From Betaproteobacteria bacterium (GTDB lineage Bacteria > Pseudomonadota > Gammaproteobacteria > Burkholderiales > SG8-39), in assembly GCA_007280315.1 (NCBI GenBank), contig QYQC01000020.1, positions 1-26,499 of the forward strand: DNA of 26,499 nt, written 5' to 3'. A model generated the notes under the pieces. It was not told the origin of the DNA, did not search any database, and saw only the letters and a program-made list of their open reading frames with translations. Each line of letters opens with the position of its first letter. Position 1 is the first letter of the stretch. A program made the position numbers and the translations under genes. This document shows, piece after piece, positions 16,254 to 24,469 of the stretch.

Positions 16254-17082
16254 ATTTCGACAGCAGGTCATCCAGATGCTCGTGGCTGGAATAGCTGATT
16301 ACCAGTTTACCTGCGCCTTTCTTGCCGGGCTTGATCGCGACCGTGGTGCCAAATTTTTCCGCCAGTTCTTCCTCGAACCGCAGGATGTCACGACTGATTT
16401 TGAGCCGGCTCGATTTCTTTGACTTCGGATTCAGAATCTCCTGCACCAATTTCTCGGTCTCGCGCACCGACAGTCCGCGCTCCGCGACACGAATTGCCAC
16501 GTCCTCCTGGCGCCGGCCTTCCAGCGCGAGCAGCGCGCGCGCATGACCCATGTCGATCCGGCCGTCATAGAGCAATGCCTGTACTGATTGCGGCAGATTC
16601 AATAGCCGCAGCAGATTCGAAGTCGCGGCGCGTGAGCGGCCGACCGACTCTGCCGCCTCCTGGTGTGTCATTTTGAATTCGTTGATCAGGCGGTGTATGC
16701 CGCTGGCTTCTTCCAGCGGATTCAGATTCTCGCGCTGAATATTTTCGATCAGCGCCATGGCGAGTGCAGCCGAATCGGCTACCTCGCGGATTACCGCCGG
16801 TACTTCGCGCAAACCGGCGAGTTTTGCCGCGCGCCAGCGCCGCTCGCCGGCGATGATTTCATAACGTCCCTTACCCAGGGAGCGCGCCAGAATCGGCTGC
16901 ATTACACCCTGGGTCTTGAGCGAGCGCGCCAGTTCTTCCAGCGAAGCCTGATCCATGCGCGTGCGCGGCTGATATTTGCCCGGCTGCAGTTGTTCCAGCT
17001 TGAGCGTCCTGAGAACGTCGCCGCCACCGGATTCTTCGTCCTTGGCCAACAGCGCGTCCAGCCCGCGTCCTAAACCTTTCAT
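16243..17082 (-). CDS. parB: Chromosome-partitioning protein ParB
   Basis: The 279-residue ParB binds parS sites and spreads as a CTP-dependent clamp. The CTP-binding boxes are visible as GERRWRA (79-85) and ENIQREN (113-119). The helix-turn-helix for parS is around 139-162 (THQEAAESVGRSRAATSNLLRLL), and the C-terminal dimerisation region ends in HEHLDDLLSKF. The N-terminal MKGLGRGLDALL is the usual ParA-contacting peptide. It follows parA by 41 bp. Two matching parS sites are 3.5 kb away, upstream of mnmG. Confidence 0.97.
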   Translation of the reverse strand: MKGLGRGLDALLAKDEESGGGDVLRTLKLEQLQPGKYQPRTRMDQASLEELARSLKTQGVMQPILARSLGKGRYEIIAGERRWRAAKLAGLREVPAVIREVADSAALAMALIENIQRENLNPLEEASGIHRLINEFKMTHQEAAESVGRSRAATSNLLRLLNLPQSVQALLYDGRIDMGHARALLALEGRRQEDVAIRVAERGLSVRETEKLVQEILNPKSKKSSRLKISRDILRFEEELAEKFGTTVAIKPGKKGAGKLVISYSSHEHLDDLLSKFKN

Positions 17083-17123
17083 TTTCGTTTGTCCAATCTG
17101 AACATTTGACTTACGCTAACCAC

Positions 17124-17900
17124 CTAAATTATTCCAGCCGGCGAGCGCGACAACACCTCGTCCGCCAGCGCCATGTATGCCTGCGAGCCTTTACATGCTT
17201 TGTCCAGGCTTACCGCGGGCGCGCCGTAGCTGGGTGCTTCGGCCAGGCGCACATTGCGCGGAATGATCGTGGCGTAAAGTTTGTCGCCGAAATGTTGTTG
17301 CAGTTGTGCCGAAACCTGCTGTGTAAGCGAGTTGCGCGGATCGTACATGGTGCGCAACAGCCCCTCGATTTCGAGCCGCGGATTGAGATGCTTGCGCACC
17401 TTGCGTATGGTTTCCACCAGATCGCTCAGGCCTTCGAGAGCGAAATACTCGCATTGCATCGGAATCATCACCGCGTCGGCCGCGACCAGTCCGTTGAGGG
17501 TGAGCAGATTGAGCGCCGGCGGGCAGTCCAGAAGCACGAAATCGTATTCTGCCGCGATCGTTGCCAATGCCGTTTTGAGCCGCGTTTCGCGATTTTCCAG
17601 ATCCACCATTTCGACCTCGGCGCCGGAAAGCTCGCGGTTGGACGGCACCATGTCATAGCCGCCGCTTTCCGATTTTTGCCGCACCGACTGGATCGCGGTC
17701 AACCCCAGGAGAACCTGGTAGACCGAGCGTTCCAGGCTGCGCTTTTCGATGCCGCTGCCCATGGTGGCGTTGCCCTGCGGATCGAGATCAACGAGAAGCA
17801 CGCGCTTACCGGCGCCTGCGAGGCCGGCGGCTAGATTGACGCAGGTTGTGGTCTTGCCCACGCCGCCCTTCTGATTGGCCACCGCGAGAATGCGCGTCAT
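17124..17900 (-). CDS. parA: Chromosome-partitioning ATPase ParA (Soj type)
   Basis: This 258-residue deviant-Walker ATPase moves the ParB-parS complex over the nucleoid. The signature-lysine P-loop KGGVGKTT is at 11-18, VLLVDLDPQGNAT follows, and the Walker B is FVLLDCPP. The open frame runs 31 codons further upstream, but the start MTRILAVANQKGG at 17900 is standard. Its A overlaps the rsmG stop (TGATG), so the two genes are translationally coupled. Confidence 0.97.
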   Translation of the reverse strand: MTRILAVANQKGGVGKTTTCVNLAAGLAGAGKRVLLVDLDPQGNATMGSGIEKRSLERSVYQVLLGLTAIQSVRQKSESGGYDMVPSNRELSGAEVEMVDLENRETRLKTALATIAAEYDFVLLDCPPALNLLTLNGLVAADAVMIPMQCEYFALEGLSDLVETIRKVRKHLNPRLEIEGLLRTMYDPRNSLTQQVSAQLQQHFGDKLYATIIPRNVRLAEAPSYGAPAVSLDKACKGSQAYMALADEVLSRSPAGII

Positions 17901-18535
17901 CAGGCAGTCTTTCCCTGCAGTCCGATCAGCGCCAGATGTCGCGCGCCGTCGAGGCCGGGAATGGCTAGCGGCAGCACCTGCCGCACTTTGCAATCCGCCG
18001 GTAATTTTTCGATTTCCTCATAGGGATGCAATCCCTTCATCGCGGCGATAGCCCCGCCCGGCGCGAGCAGGTGCCGCGTTACCCGTACAAATTCCCCCAT
18101 GTCGGAAAAGGCGCGCGAAATGATTACATCGAATTTTTTTTGCGTCTGCCAGGACTCGACGCGCTCGCTGCACACGTCGGCGTTCTGCAGCTTGAGCTCG
18201 ATCACTGCCTGATTCAGGAACGCTACTTTCTTGTGATTGCTGTCGAGCAGAGTTACCTGCATCTCCGGGTAGGCGAGCGCCAGCGGAATTCCCGGTAGTC
18301 CGGCACCACTGCCCACATCGAGCAAGCGCGTAGCATGCAGATGCGGCGCCACCGCCAGGCAATCGAGCAGGTGATGACTCACCATCTTCTCCGGCTCGCG
18401 AATCGCGGTGAGGTTATATACGCGATTCCATTTTTCAATTAACTGGATGTAGTCGAGCAGTCGCTGCTGGGTGTCCCGGCCCAGGGTCAACCCGAGGGCG
18501 ATGAGCCCGCGCTTGAGTTGATCGGCCGTGGTCAT
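17900..18535 (-). CDS. rsmG: 16S rRNA (guanine527-N7)-methyltransferase RsmG (GidB)
   Basis: This 211-residue SAM-dependent enzyme makes m7G527 in 16S rRNA, a site tied to streptomycin sensitivity. The SAM-binding motif LLDVGSGAGLPGIPLA is at 71-86, and KWNRVYNLTAIR (35-46) and ISRAFSDMGEF are typical of the family. The start ATG overlaps the mnmG stop by four bases (ATGA), and the stop overlaps the parA start. The gene thus sits tightly inside the mnmG-rsmG-parA-parB operon. Confidence 0.97.
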   Translation of the reverse strand: MTTADQLKRGLIALGLTLGRDTQQRLLDYIQLIEKWNRVYNLTAIREPEKMVSHHLLDCLAVAPHLHATRLLDVGSGAGLPGIPLALAYPEMQVTLLDSNHKKVAFLNQAVIELKLQNADVCSERVESWQTQKKFDVIISRAFSDMGEFVRVTRHLLAPGGAIAAMKGLHPYEEIEKLPADCKVRQVLPLAIPGLDGARHLALIGLQGKTA

Positions 18536-20517
18536 GCCGCGGGTCGCTCAGCGCGGGAATCGTCCGCAGGTAAATCGTCTGGACTGTGTTTGGCCCGTTC
18601 CAGCGCGTGCACGCGCACAGGCAGGTGTTCCGCGGTTTCGGAATTCACGAAGCCGCGTTTCAGATGCACCAGGAGCAAGGAAATCGCCGCCGGCGTAAGG
18701 CCCGAGATGCGCGAGGCCTGGCCTATGGTTTCGGGTTTGTGCTGATTGAGTTTTTGCTGCACTTCCCGCGACAATCCGCGCACCACGCGGTAATCGAGTT
18801 CGCGCGGCAACGCGGTCGCTTCATATTGCTCGCGCCTCAAGACTTCTTCTTGCTGGCGGGCGATATAACCATCGTATTTGATCTGGATCTCAACCTGCGC
18901 AGCCACCAGCGGGTCTGAAACAGGCTCTCCCGCCCCTGGCAGGGACATCAGGCTGGCGTAGCTTACATCCGGACGCCGCAACAACTCAGTGAGCGCATAC
19001 TCTCGTTCTATGCCTTTACCCAGAACCCTCTCGGCATCCGCGTCAGCCAGAACGCTAGGGTTGATCCAGATTGATTTGAGGCGCTCGAGTTCAGTCGCGA
19101 CCGCTTCGCGCTTGCGCTCGAACGCTTCCCAGCGGACGTCATCAACCAGGCCCAGATCACGACCGATAGCGGTCAGGCGCAGGTCCGCATTGTCCTCCCG
19201 CAGCATTAATCGATACTCTGCGCGGCTGGTAAACATGCGATAGGGCTCGGACACGCCGCGCGTAATGAGGTCGTCCACCAGCACGCCGATATAGGCTTGA
19301 TCGCGACGCGGGCACCACCCGTCCCGGCCCTGCGCTTGCAACGCCGCGTTGATGCCAGCGAGCAGACCCTGGGCAGCGGCTTCCTCATAACCCGTGGTCC
19401 CGTTTATCTGGCCCGCAAAGAACAGTCCGGATATCGCCTTTGTTTCCAGCGTAGACCGCAGACCGCGCGGATCAAAGTAATCGTATTCGATGGCATACCC
19501 CGGGCGTAGAATCCGTGCCTGTTCCATGCCCTTGATCGAGCGCACCAGCTCGAGCTGAACGTCGAATGGCAGGCTGGTTGAAATCCCGTTGGGATAGAAC
19601 TCGTTGGTTGTGAGCCCTTCGGGCTCGAGAAAAATCTGATGGCTCGCCTTGCCGGCGAAGCGATGGATCTTGTCCTCGATCGAAGGACAGTAACGCGGGC
19701 CTATGCCTTCGATCACCCCGGTGTACATGGGCGAGCGGTCCAGGCCGGCGCGAATGATTTCGTGGGTACGCGCGTTGGTGTGCGTGATCCAGCAAGGCAG
19801 CTGCCGTGGATGCAGGTCGCGGCTTCCAAGGTAGGAGAACACCGGCGCCGGGTCGTCCCCCGGCTGCTCCTGCATTACCGAGAAATCGATGGAGCGGCCG
19901 TCGATGCGCGGCGGCGTACCAGTTTTTAGGCGGCCGACCGGGAGCTTCAATTCGCGCAGTCGCGCCGCCAGACTGAGCGACGGCGGATCGCCCGCCCGCC
20001 CCGCTTGGTAGTTGAACATACCGACGTGAATCAATCCGGACAGAAACGTCCCCGTGGTCAACACCACCGTGCGTCCACGGAAGCGGATACCGAGCTGCGT
20101 CACTACGCCGCTGACCCGGTCGCCCTCGAGCGTCAGGTCGTCCAGCGCCTGCTGGAACAAGGCTAGATTCGGCTGGTTTTCCAGACGTGTACGGATCGCT
20201 TGCCTGTATAGAATCCGATCCGCCTGGGCGCGGGTGGCGCGCACCGCCGCGCCCTTGCTCGAGTTGAGAATACGGAACTGGATGCCGGCCTCGTCGGTGG
20301 CGATGGCCATGGCGCCGCCCAGCGCGTCAATCTCCTTCACCAGATGGCCTTTACCGATGCCGCCGACCGAAGGATTGCACGACATCTGCCCCAGCGTCTC
20401 GATATTGTGCGTGAGCAGCAGTGTGCTGCAGCCGGCGCGGGCTGCGGCAAGCGCTGCCTCGGTCCCGGCGTGTCCGCCGCCAACCACGATCACATCGAAT
20501 TCGGTGGGAAAATACAT
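18532..20517 (-). CDS. mnmG: tRNA uridine-5-carboxymethylaminomethyl modification enzyme MnmG (GidA)
   Basis: This 661-residue FAD protein works with MnmE to modify the wobble uridine of several tRNAs. The FAD motif VVGGGHAG is at 11-18. The two conserved cysteines are C47 in QMSCNPSVGGIGKGH and C277 in GPRYCPSIEDKIHRF, the same positions as in E. coli. The protein is about 30 residues longer than E. coli MnmG, with an extra polar C-terminal tail (RAKHSPDDLPADDSRAE). The ATG at 20517 gives the standard MYFPTEFDVIVVGGG start. A TAAAAT -10 candidate is at 20551-20546 without a clear -35 box; a parS site lies about 40-55 bp upstream of the inferred start of transcription. Confidence 0.98.
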   Translation of the reverse strand: MYFPTEFDVIVVGGGHAGTEAALAAARAGCSTLLLTHNIETLGQMSCNPSVGGIGKGHLVKEIDALGGAMAIATDEAGIQFRILNSSKGAAVRATRAQADRILYRQAIRTRLENQPNLALFQQALDDLTLEGDRVSGVVTQLGIRFRGRTVVLTTGTFLSGLIHVGMFNYQAGRAGDPPSLSLAARLRELKLPVGRLKTGTPPRIDGRSIDFSVMQEQPGDDPAPVFSYLGSRDLHPRQLPCWITHTNARTHEIIRAGLDRSPMYTGVIEGIGPRYCPSIEDKIHRFAGKASHQIFLEPEGLTTNEFYPNGISTSLPFDVQLELVRSIKGMEQARILRPGYAIEYDYFDPRGLRSTLETKAISGLFFAGQINGTTGYEEAAAQGLLAGINAALQAQGRDGWCPRRDQAYIGVLVDDLITRGVSEPYRMFTSRAEYRLMLREDNADLRLTAIGRDLGLVDDVRWEAFERKREAVATELERLKSIWINPSVLADADAERVLGKGIEREYALTELLRRPDVSYASLMSLPGAGEPVSDPLVAAQVEIQIKYDGYIARQQEEVLRREQYEATALPRELDYRVVRGLSREVQQKLNQHKPETIGQASRISGLTPAAISLLLVHLKRGFVNSETAEHLPVRVHALERAKHSPDDLPADDSRAERPAA

Positions 20518-20579
20518 GTGTCCGCCGCCGTGCCAAAGAGGCGCGATTTTACGCTGATTCGCGTCGGTCCGTGAGCGCT

Positions 20580-20595
20580 TGTTTCACGTGGAACA
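20580..20595. other. parS site 1 (ParB binding site)
   Basis: TGTTTCACGTGGAACA differs from the palindromic parS consensus TGTTTCACGTGAAACA at a single base. It lies 62 bp upstream of the mnmG start, in the 263-bp gap between mnmG and livF. The CTGCGG-N7-CCGCAG stem at 20613-20631 and parS site 2 are the only other structures seen in this gap. Confidence 0.92.
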
Positions 20596-20680
20596 AGGGC
20601 GAATCCGGAACGCTGCGGGAATGCTCCGCAGAGTAATTGTGCAGCACAGACTCGGGCTCGCCAACGGATTTGCCTACGAA

Positions 20681-20696
20681 TGTTCCACGTGAAACA
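20681..20696. other. parS site 2 (ParB binding site)
   Basis: TGTTCCACGTGAAACA is the exact reverse complement of site 1, so the one non-consensus base is in the same half-site position. The two centres are 101 bp apart. Together with parAB it marks this as the partition region of the chromosome. Confidence 0.92.
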
Positions 20697-20780
20697 TTGC
20701 GCCTGCGGGCTTGGGCAGTTTGTTGCGGAGCGACGGCGGGCGAGGGCCACAGAAACGGGTCGACCCAGCGGCATGCCTGT

Positions 20781-21515
20781 CTATGCCGCGTTGACCGACA
20801 CAAACCCCAGATAACTCTCGATCACGCGCGGATTGGAGGCGAGTTCGGCACTCGGCCCTTCTACGACAATTTCGCCGGTTTCGAGCACGTAGCCGTAGTC
20901 CGCGACCTGTAAAGCAGCGCGGGCGTTTTGCTCCACCAGCAGAATGGAGACCCCTTTGTCGCGCAGGCCGGCGATGACGCGAAAGATATCGCGCACGATC
21001 AGCGGCGCCAGACCCAGACTGGGTTCATCCAGCATCAGCAGGCGCGGTCGGCTCATCAGCGCGCGACCGAGCGCGAGCATTTGCCGTTCGCCGCCGGATA
21101 GGGTACCGGCCATCTGCCGGCGGCGTTCCTGCAACCGGGGAAACAGCTGGTACACCCGCTCGAAATCCTCGCCGACGGTTTTGTCTCGTTTGCGATAGCG
21201 GTGAAATGCACCCAGCGTCAGATTGTCCTCGACGGTCATGGCGGCGAACAGTTCGCGCCGCTCCGGCACCAGGCACAGGCCGCGGCTCACGCGTCGCTCT
21301 GCCTCGACGCGCATTATTTCCTCGCCAGCATAGTTGACACTGCCGCGGGCGGGCAGCATGCCCATGAGTGCGGCCAGGAGCGTGGTTTTGCCGGCGCCGT
21401 TGGGGCCGATGACCGTAACTATCCGACCCTGCTCCACCTGCAACCCGACACGATGCACCGCCTCGACTTTGCCGTAAGCAACGCACAGATCGCGCACGTC
21501 GAGCAGCAGGTTCAA
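20781..21515 (-). CDS. livF: Branched-chain amino acid-type ABC transporter ATP-binding protein LivF
   Basis: The 244-residue ATPase has Walker A GPNGAGKTT at 37-45, the Q-loop region LVPERRELF (82-90), the signature LSGGE at 139-143 and Walker B LLMLDEP at 159-165. The short LivF-specific C-terminus ends IESYLG. It starts at a TTG whose last two bases overlap the TGA of the upstream permease-ATPase fusion (TTGA). No ATG lies nearby, and the TTG gives the usual LivF N-terminus. It pairs with the LivG half of the fusion to energise import. Confidence 0.93.
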   Translation of the reverse strand: MNLLLDVRDLCVAYGKVEAVHRVGLQVEQGRIVTVIGPNGAGKTTLLAALMGMLPARGSVNYAGEEIMRVEAERRVSRGLCLVPERRELFAAMTVEDNLTLGAFHRYRKRDKTVGEDFERVYQLFPRLQERRRQMAGTLSGGERQMLALGRALMSRPRLLMLDEPSLGLAPLIVRDIFRVIAGLRDKGVSILLVEQNARAALQVADYGYVLETGEIVVEGPSAELASNPRVIESYLGFVSVNAA

Positions 21516-23272
21516 TTCACGCTGCCCAGGTAGGCTTCCAGCACCGCCGGATTGGTCTGAATTTCACGAGGTAGCCCCTCGGCGAGTTTTTCACCGAAAT
21601 CCATCACCACCAGGCGGTCGACCAGCTGCATCACGAACTCCATGTCGTGCTCGACCAGGAGGATGCTCATTCCCTCAGCCTTGAGCCCACGCAACAACTC
21701 GGCAAGCGCGCGCTTTTCCTGATAGCGCAGCCCGGCCGCTGGCTCATCGAGCAGCAGCAGAACCGGGTCAGCACAAAGCGCACGCGCGATTTCGAGAATG
21801 CGCTGCTGGCCAAGCGCCAGACTGCCCGCCTGCTCGTGCATGCTGGCTCCGAGTCCCACGCGTTCGAGCTGCTGCGCCGCCTCGGCAAGCAGCGTCGCCT
21901 CCTCCGCACGCTCCAAGCGCAGCGCAGCGCTGACGACGCCCTTTCTGCCACGCAGGTGCGCGCCGATGGCGACGTTCTCCAGTACGCTCATCGTTGGCAG
22001 CAAGTGCACCTGCTGGAAGGTGCGCGCCAGTCCGCGCGGAATTATGGCGCGTGCGGACAGCCGGTCGATGCGCTCGCCGCGGAAATGTACTTCGCCTCCA
22101 GACGCCGGCAGCACGCCCGTAATTAAATTGAATACGGTGCTCTTCCCCGCACCGTTGGGTCCGATCAGGCCCAGAATCTCACCGCTGCGCATGGTGAAGG
22201 ACAAATCATTCACCGCAACCAAGCCGCCGAACGCCTTGCGCGCGCCGATTACGTCCAACAGCGCTTCGCCTGCAGCCGGTCGTATGCGCCGCTGCAGCAC
22301 CTGACTCACAGGCGCCAGGAGTTTCTTCGGCGCAGGAAAGAAACGCACGGCGAGCGGCATGATGCCTTCACGAGCGCGCTGCAGCAGCAGCACCAGTAGC
22401 ACGCCAAAAACGATCATCTCGAAATTGCCGCTTTGCCCAAGAAGTTTCGGCAGAATATTCTGCAGCCACTGTTTAAGTATGGTCAGAATCCCCGCCCCTA
22501 CTACCGCGCCCCAGACCGACGCGGCTCCTCCGACCACTGCCATGAACAGGTACTCGATGCCTGAATTGATCGAAAACGGCGTCGGATTAACGAACCGGAG
22601 CAGATGCGCGTAAAGCCAACCCGACAGGCTGGCGAGCAGCGCGGCATGGACGAAAATGATTATTTTCATGCGCGCAGTATCGACACCGAAGCTCTCGGCC
22701 ATCAGCCCGCCGCCTTTCAAGGCGCGGATCGCCCGGCCCGAGCGCGAGTCGAGGAGATTGTTCATGGAAAGCAGCGCCAGCAGTGCGAACGCCCAGATCA
22801 AATAATTGAACTCACGGCCGGAGTCCAGCGTCAGACCGAAAAAATTTATCGGCGGGAGGCTTGAAATACCGGTGTAGCCACCGAGAAATGTCATATTGCC
22901 AAATAGAAAATACAGGCTGATGCCCCAGGCGATGGTTCCCAGCGGCAAATAATGGCCCGAAAGCCGCAGCGTAATAAAACCTAGAAACAAGGATACGGCA
23001 AAGGTAAGCGCCAGCCCGATCAACAGAGTCACCCACGGCGACCAGCCGTGAACCGTGCTCAGATACGCGGTTGCATAGGCGCCCATACCCACAAATGCGG
23101 CCTGCCCGAACGAGGTCAAACCGCCAACTCCGGTTAGCAATACCAACCCCAGCGCCACAATGCTGTACAGGCCGATGTAATTGAGCAGGGTGACGTGAAA
23201 TTCGGGCAGCACCAGCGGCGCGGTCAGTATGAATGCGAGAAATACGCCGAGGACGAGGCGCGTGCGGTTCAT
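21512..23272 (-). CDS. Fused LivM permease - LivG ATPase of a branched-chain amino acid-type ABC transporter
   Basis: The 586-residue protein joins two subunits that are separate in E. coli. Residues 1-305 form the LivM permease with about eight or nine membrane helices and the coupling loop SRSGRAIRALKGGGLMAESFGVD (177-199). Residues 306-337 are a basic linker. Residues 338-586 are a full LivG ATPase: Walker A GPNGAGKST at 371-379, signature LALGQQ at 485-490 and Walker B LLLLDEPAAGL from 505. The departure from LSGGQ is usual in LivG proteins. The ATG overlaps the livH stop by ATGA. No frameshift or internal start is seen at the joint, so it is a true fusion, not two misread genes. Confidence 0.92.
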   Translation of the reverse strand: MNRTRLVLGVFLAFILTAPLVLPEFHVTLLNYIGLYSIVALGLVLLTGVGGLTSFGQAAFVGMGAYATAYLSTVHGWSPWVTLLIGLALTFAVSLFLGFITLRLSGHYLPLGTIAWGISLYFLFGNMTFLGGYTGISSLPPINFFGLTLDSGREFNYLIWAFALLALLSMNNLLDSRSGRAIRALKGGGLMAESFGVDTARMKIIIFVHAALLASLSGWLYAHLLRFVNPTPFSINSGIEYLFMAVVGGAASVWGAVVGAGILTILKQWLQNILPKLLGQSGNFEMIVFGVLLVLLLQRAREGIMPLAVRFFPAPKKLLAPVSQVLQRRIRPAAGEALLDVIGARKAFGGLVAVNDLSFTMRSGEILGLIGPNGAGKSTVFNLITGVLPASGGEVHFRGERIDRLSARAIIPRGLARTFQQVHLLPTMSVLENVAIGAHLRGRKGVVSAALRLERAEEATLLAEAAQQLERVGLGASMHEQAGSLALGQQRILEIARALCADPVLLLLDEPAAGLRYQEKRALAELLRGLKAEGMSILLVEHDMEFVMQLVDRLVVMDFGEKLAEGLPREIQTNPAVLEAYLGSVN

Positions 23273-24309
23273 TCCTCGTCTTCCTCGATATGATGGGTAG
23301 TAAGCGAACGCCAGACCAGCACCGGAATGATCAAGGTGAAGACGATGACTTCTTTGTAGGCGCTGGCCCAGAAGGAGGCGTAGGCCTCAAGCATTCCGAC
23401 CAACACGGCACCCGCCGCGGCCAAGGGATAGCTTAGCAGTCCACCCACGATGGCGCCAACGAAACCCTTCAGTCCGACCAGGAAACCGGAGTCGTAGTAG
23501 ATCGTGGTAATAGGTGCGATCAGGATCCCGGAAAGTGCGCCGATCAATGCGGCAAGTGTGAAACTCAACTTACCCGCCATTGCCGGCGACACACCTACCA
23601 GCCGCGCTCCGACACGGTTGATGGCGGTGGCGCGCAGTGCCTTGCCGTAAATAGTGTGCTCGAAAAACAGCAACAGGGCTGCAATCAGTGCCAGGCTCGC
23701 GCCCACCACCCAGAGACTTTGGCCGGAGATCGTAAGCACGCCCAGTTTCCATTGGGCGTCGGAGAACGGCGGGGTGCGCGAGCCTTCGGCACCGAAAAAA
23801 ACCAAGCCCAGGCCGGTCATTGCAAAATGCAATGCGACTGAGACAATCAGCAGCACCAAAACCGAGGCGTTGGCGAGAGGTTGATAGGCAAGACGATAGA
23901 CCATAGGCCCTAAGGGCACGATCAGGGCGAGCGCCAAAACGATCTGTAATGTGAGCGCTGGCTTCTGCGGTGCGGCCCACCAGACCAGCCCTACCAGAAA
24001 AACTGGGACAATAATAAACTTTAAAATAATCGCCGGAATTCGCCGCAAAGCGCGTACACGCAGCGCCTGTACCAATTCCACGGCAGCGACGGCCAGGCCC
24101 GCGCCCAGCAGCAGCCAAGCCGTACCCGGGAGCTTACCCAACTGCAGACTGGCCAGCGTGAGCGCGCCGTAGGCCACAAACTCGCCCTGCGGGATGAATA
24201 TCACCCGCGTCACCGCAAACACCAGCACCAGGGCCAGAGCCAGCAGCGCATAAATCGCACCATTGGTCAGGCCATCCTGAATCAGAAAAAGGGCGATCTC
24301 GGTGTTCAA
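23269..24309 (-). CDS. livH: LivH-type permease of a branched-chain amino acid-type ABC transporter
   Basis: The 346-residue permease begins IQDGLTNGAIYALLALALVLVF, the hallmark first helix of LivH, and has the coupling loop TIYGKALRATAINRVGARLVGV at 219-240. E. coli LivH has about 308 residues. The excess is an inserted hydrophobic stretch at about residues 82-130, which would add one or two membrane helices. The C-terminus is very acidic (HHIEEDEE). It starts at a TTG; an in-frame TAA lies four codons upstream, so no longer form is possible. No good ribosome binding site or promoter is seen in the 160 bp upstream. No binding-protein gene (livJ/livK) is in the window, so the substrate is uncertain. 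Confidence 0.88.
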   Translation of the reverse strand: MNTEIALFLIQDGLTNGAIYALLALALVLVFAVTRVIFIPQGEFVAYGALTLASLQLGKLPGTAWLLLGAGLAVAAVELVQALRVRALRRIPAIILKFIIVPVFLVGLVWWAAPQKPALTLQIVLALALIVPLGPMVYRLAYQPLANASVLVLLIVSVALHFAMTGLGLVFFGAEGSRTPPFSDAQWKLGVLTISGQSLWVVGASLALIAALLLFFEHTIYGKALRATAINRVGARLVGVSPAMAGKLSFTLAALIGALSGILIAPITTIYYDSGFLVGLKGFVGAIVGGLLSYPLAAAGAVLVGMLEAYASFWASAYKEVIVFTLIIPVLVWRSLTTHHIEEDEE

Positions 24310-24469
24310 GGTTGCAAATTAGTTATGGTTGGCGACGGAGGGATCAAGAATACCCGAACATGCTGTTGCGGAGGCAAGTCCAACTCAAAATTGCCGTTTC
24401 AGGTTGGCACCAAAAGACTCAGAAGCCGGCGCGCACTCGGGCGGCAAACTCACGTTTCTAAATAGTCGT

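Noticed and set aside
20757..20766. Palindrome GGGTCGACCC after livF as a terminator
   Set aside because: It has no loop and no following U-run; a 10-bp palindrome of this composition can occur by chance.
20518..20780. Replication origin between mnmG and livF
   Set aside because: The gene neighbourhood and parS sites fit, but I find no DnaA box (TTATCCACA or close variants) and no AT-rich unwinding stretch.
21512..23272. LivM-LivG fusion as an artefact of a frameshift
   Set aside because: The frame is continuous through a plausible linker, with no stop, start or ribosome binding site at the junction.
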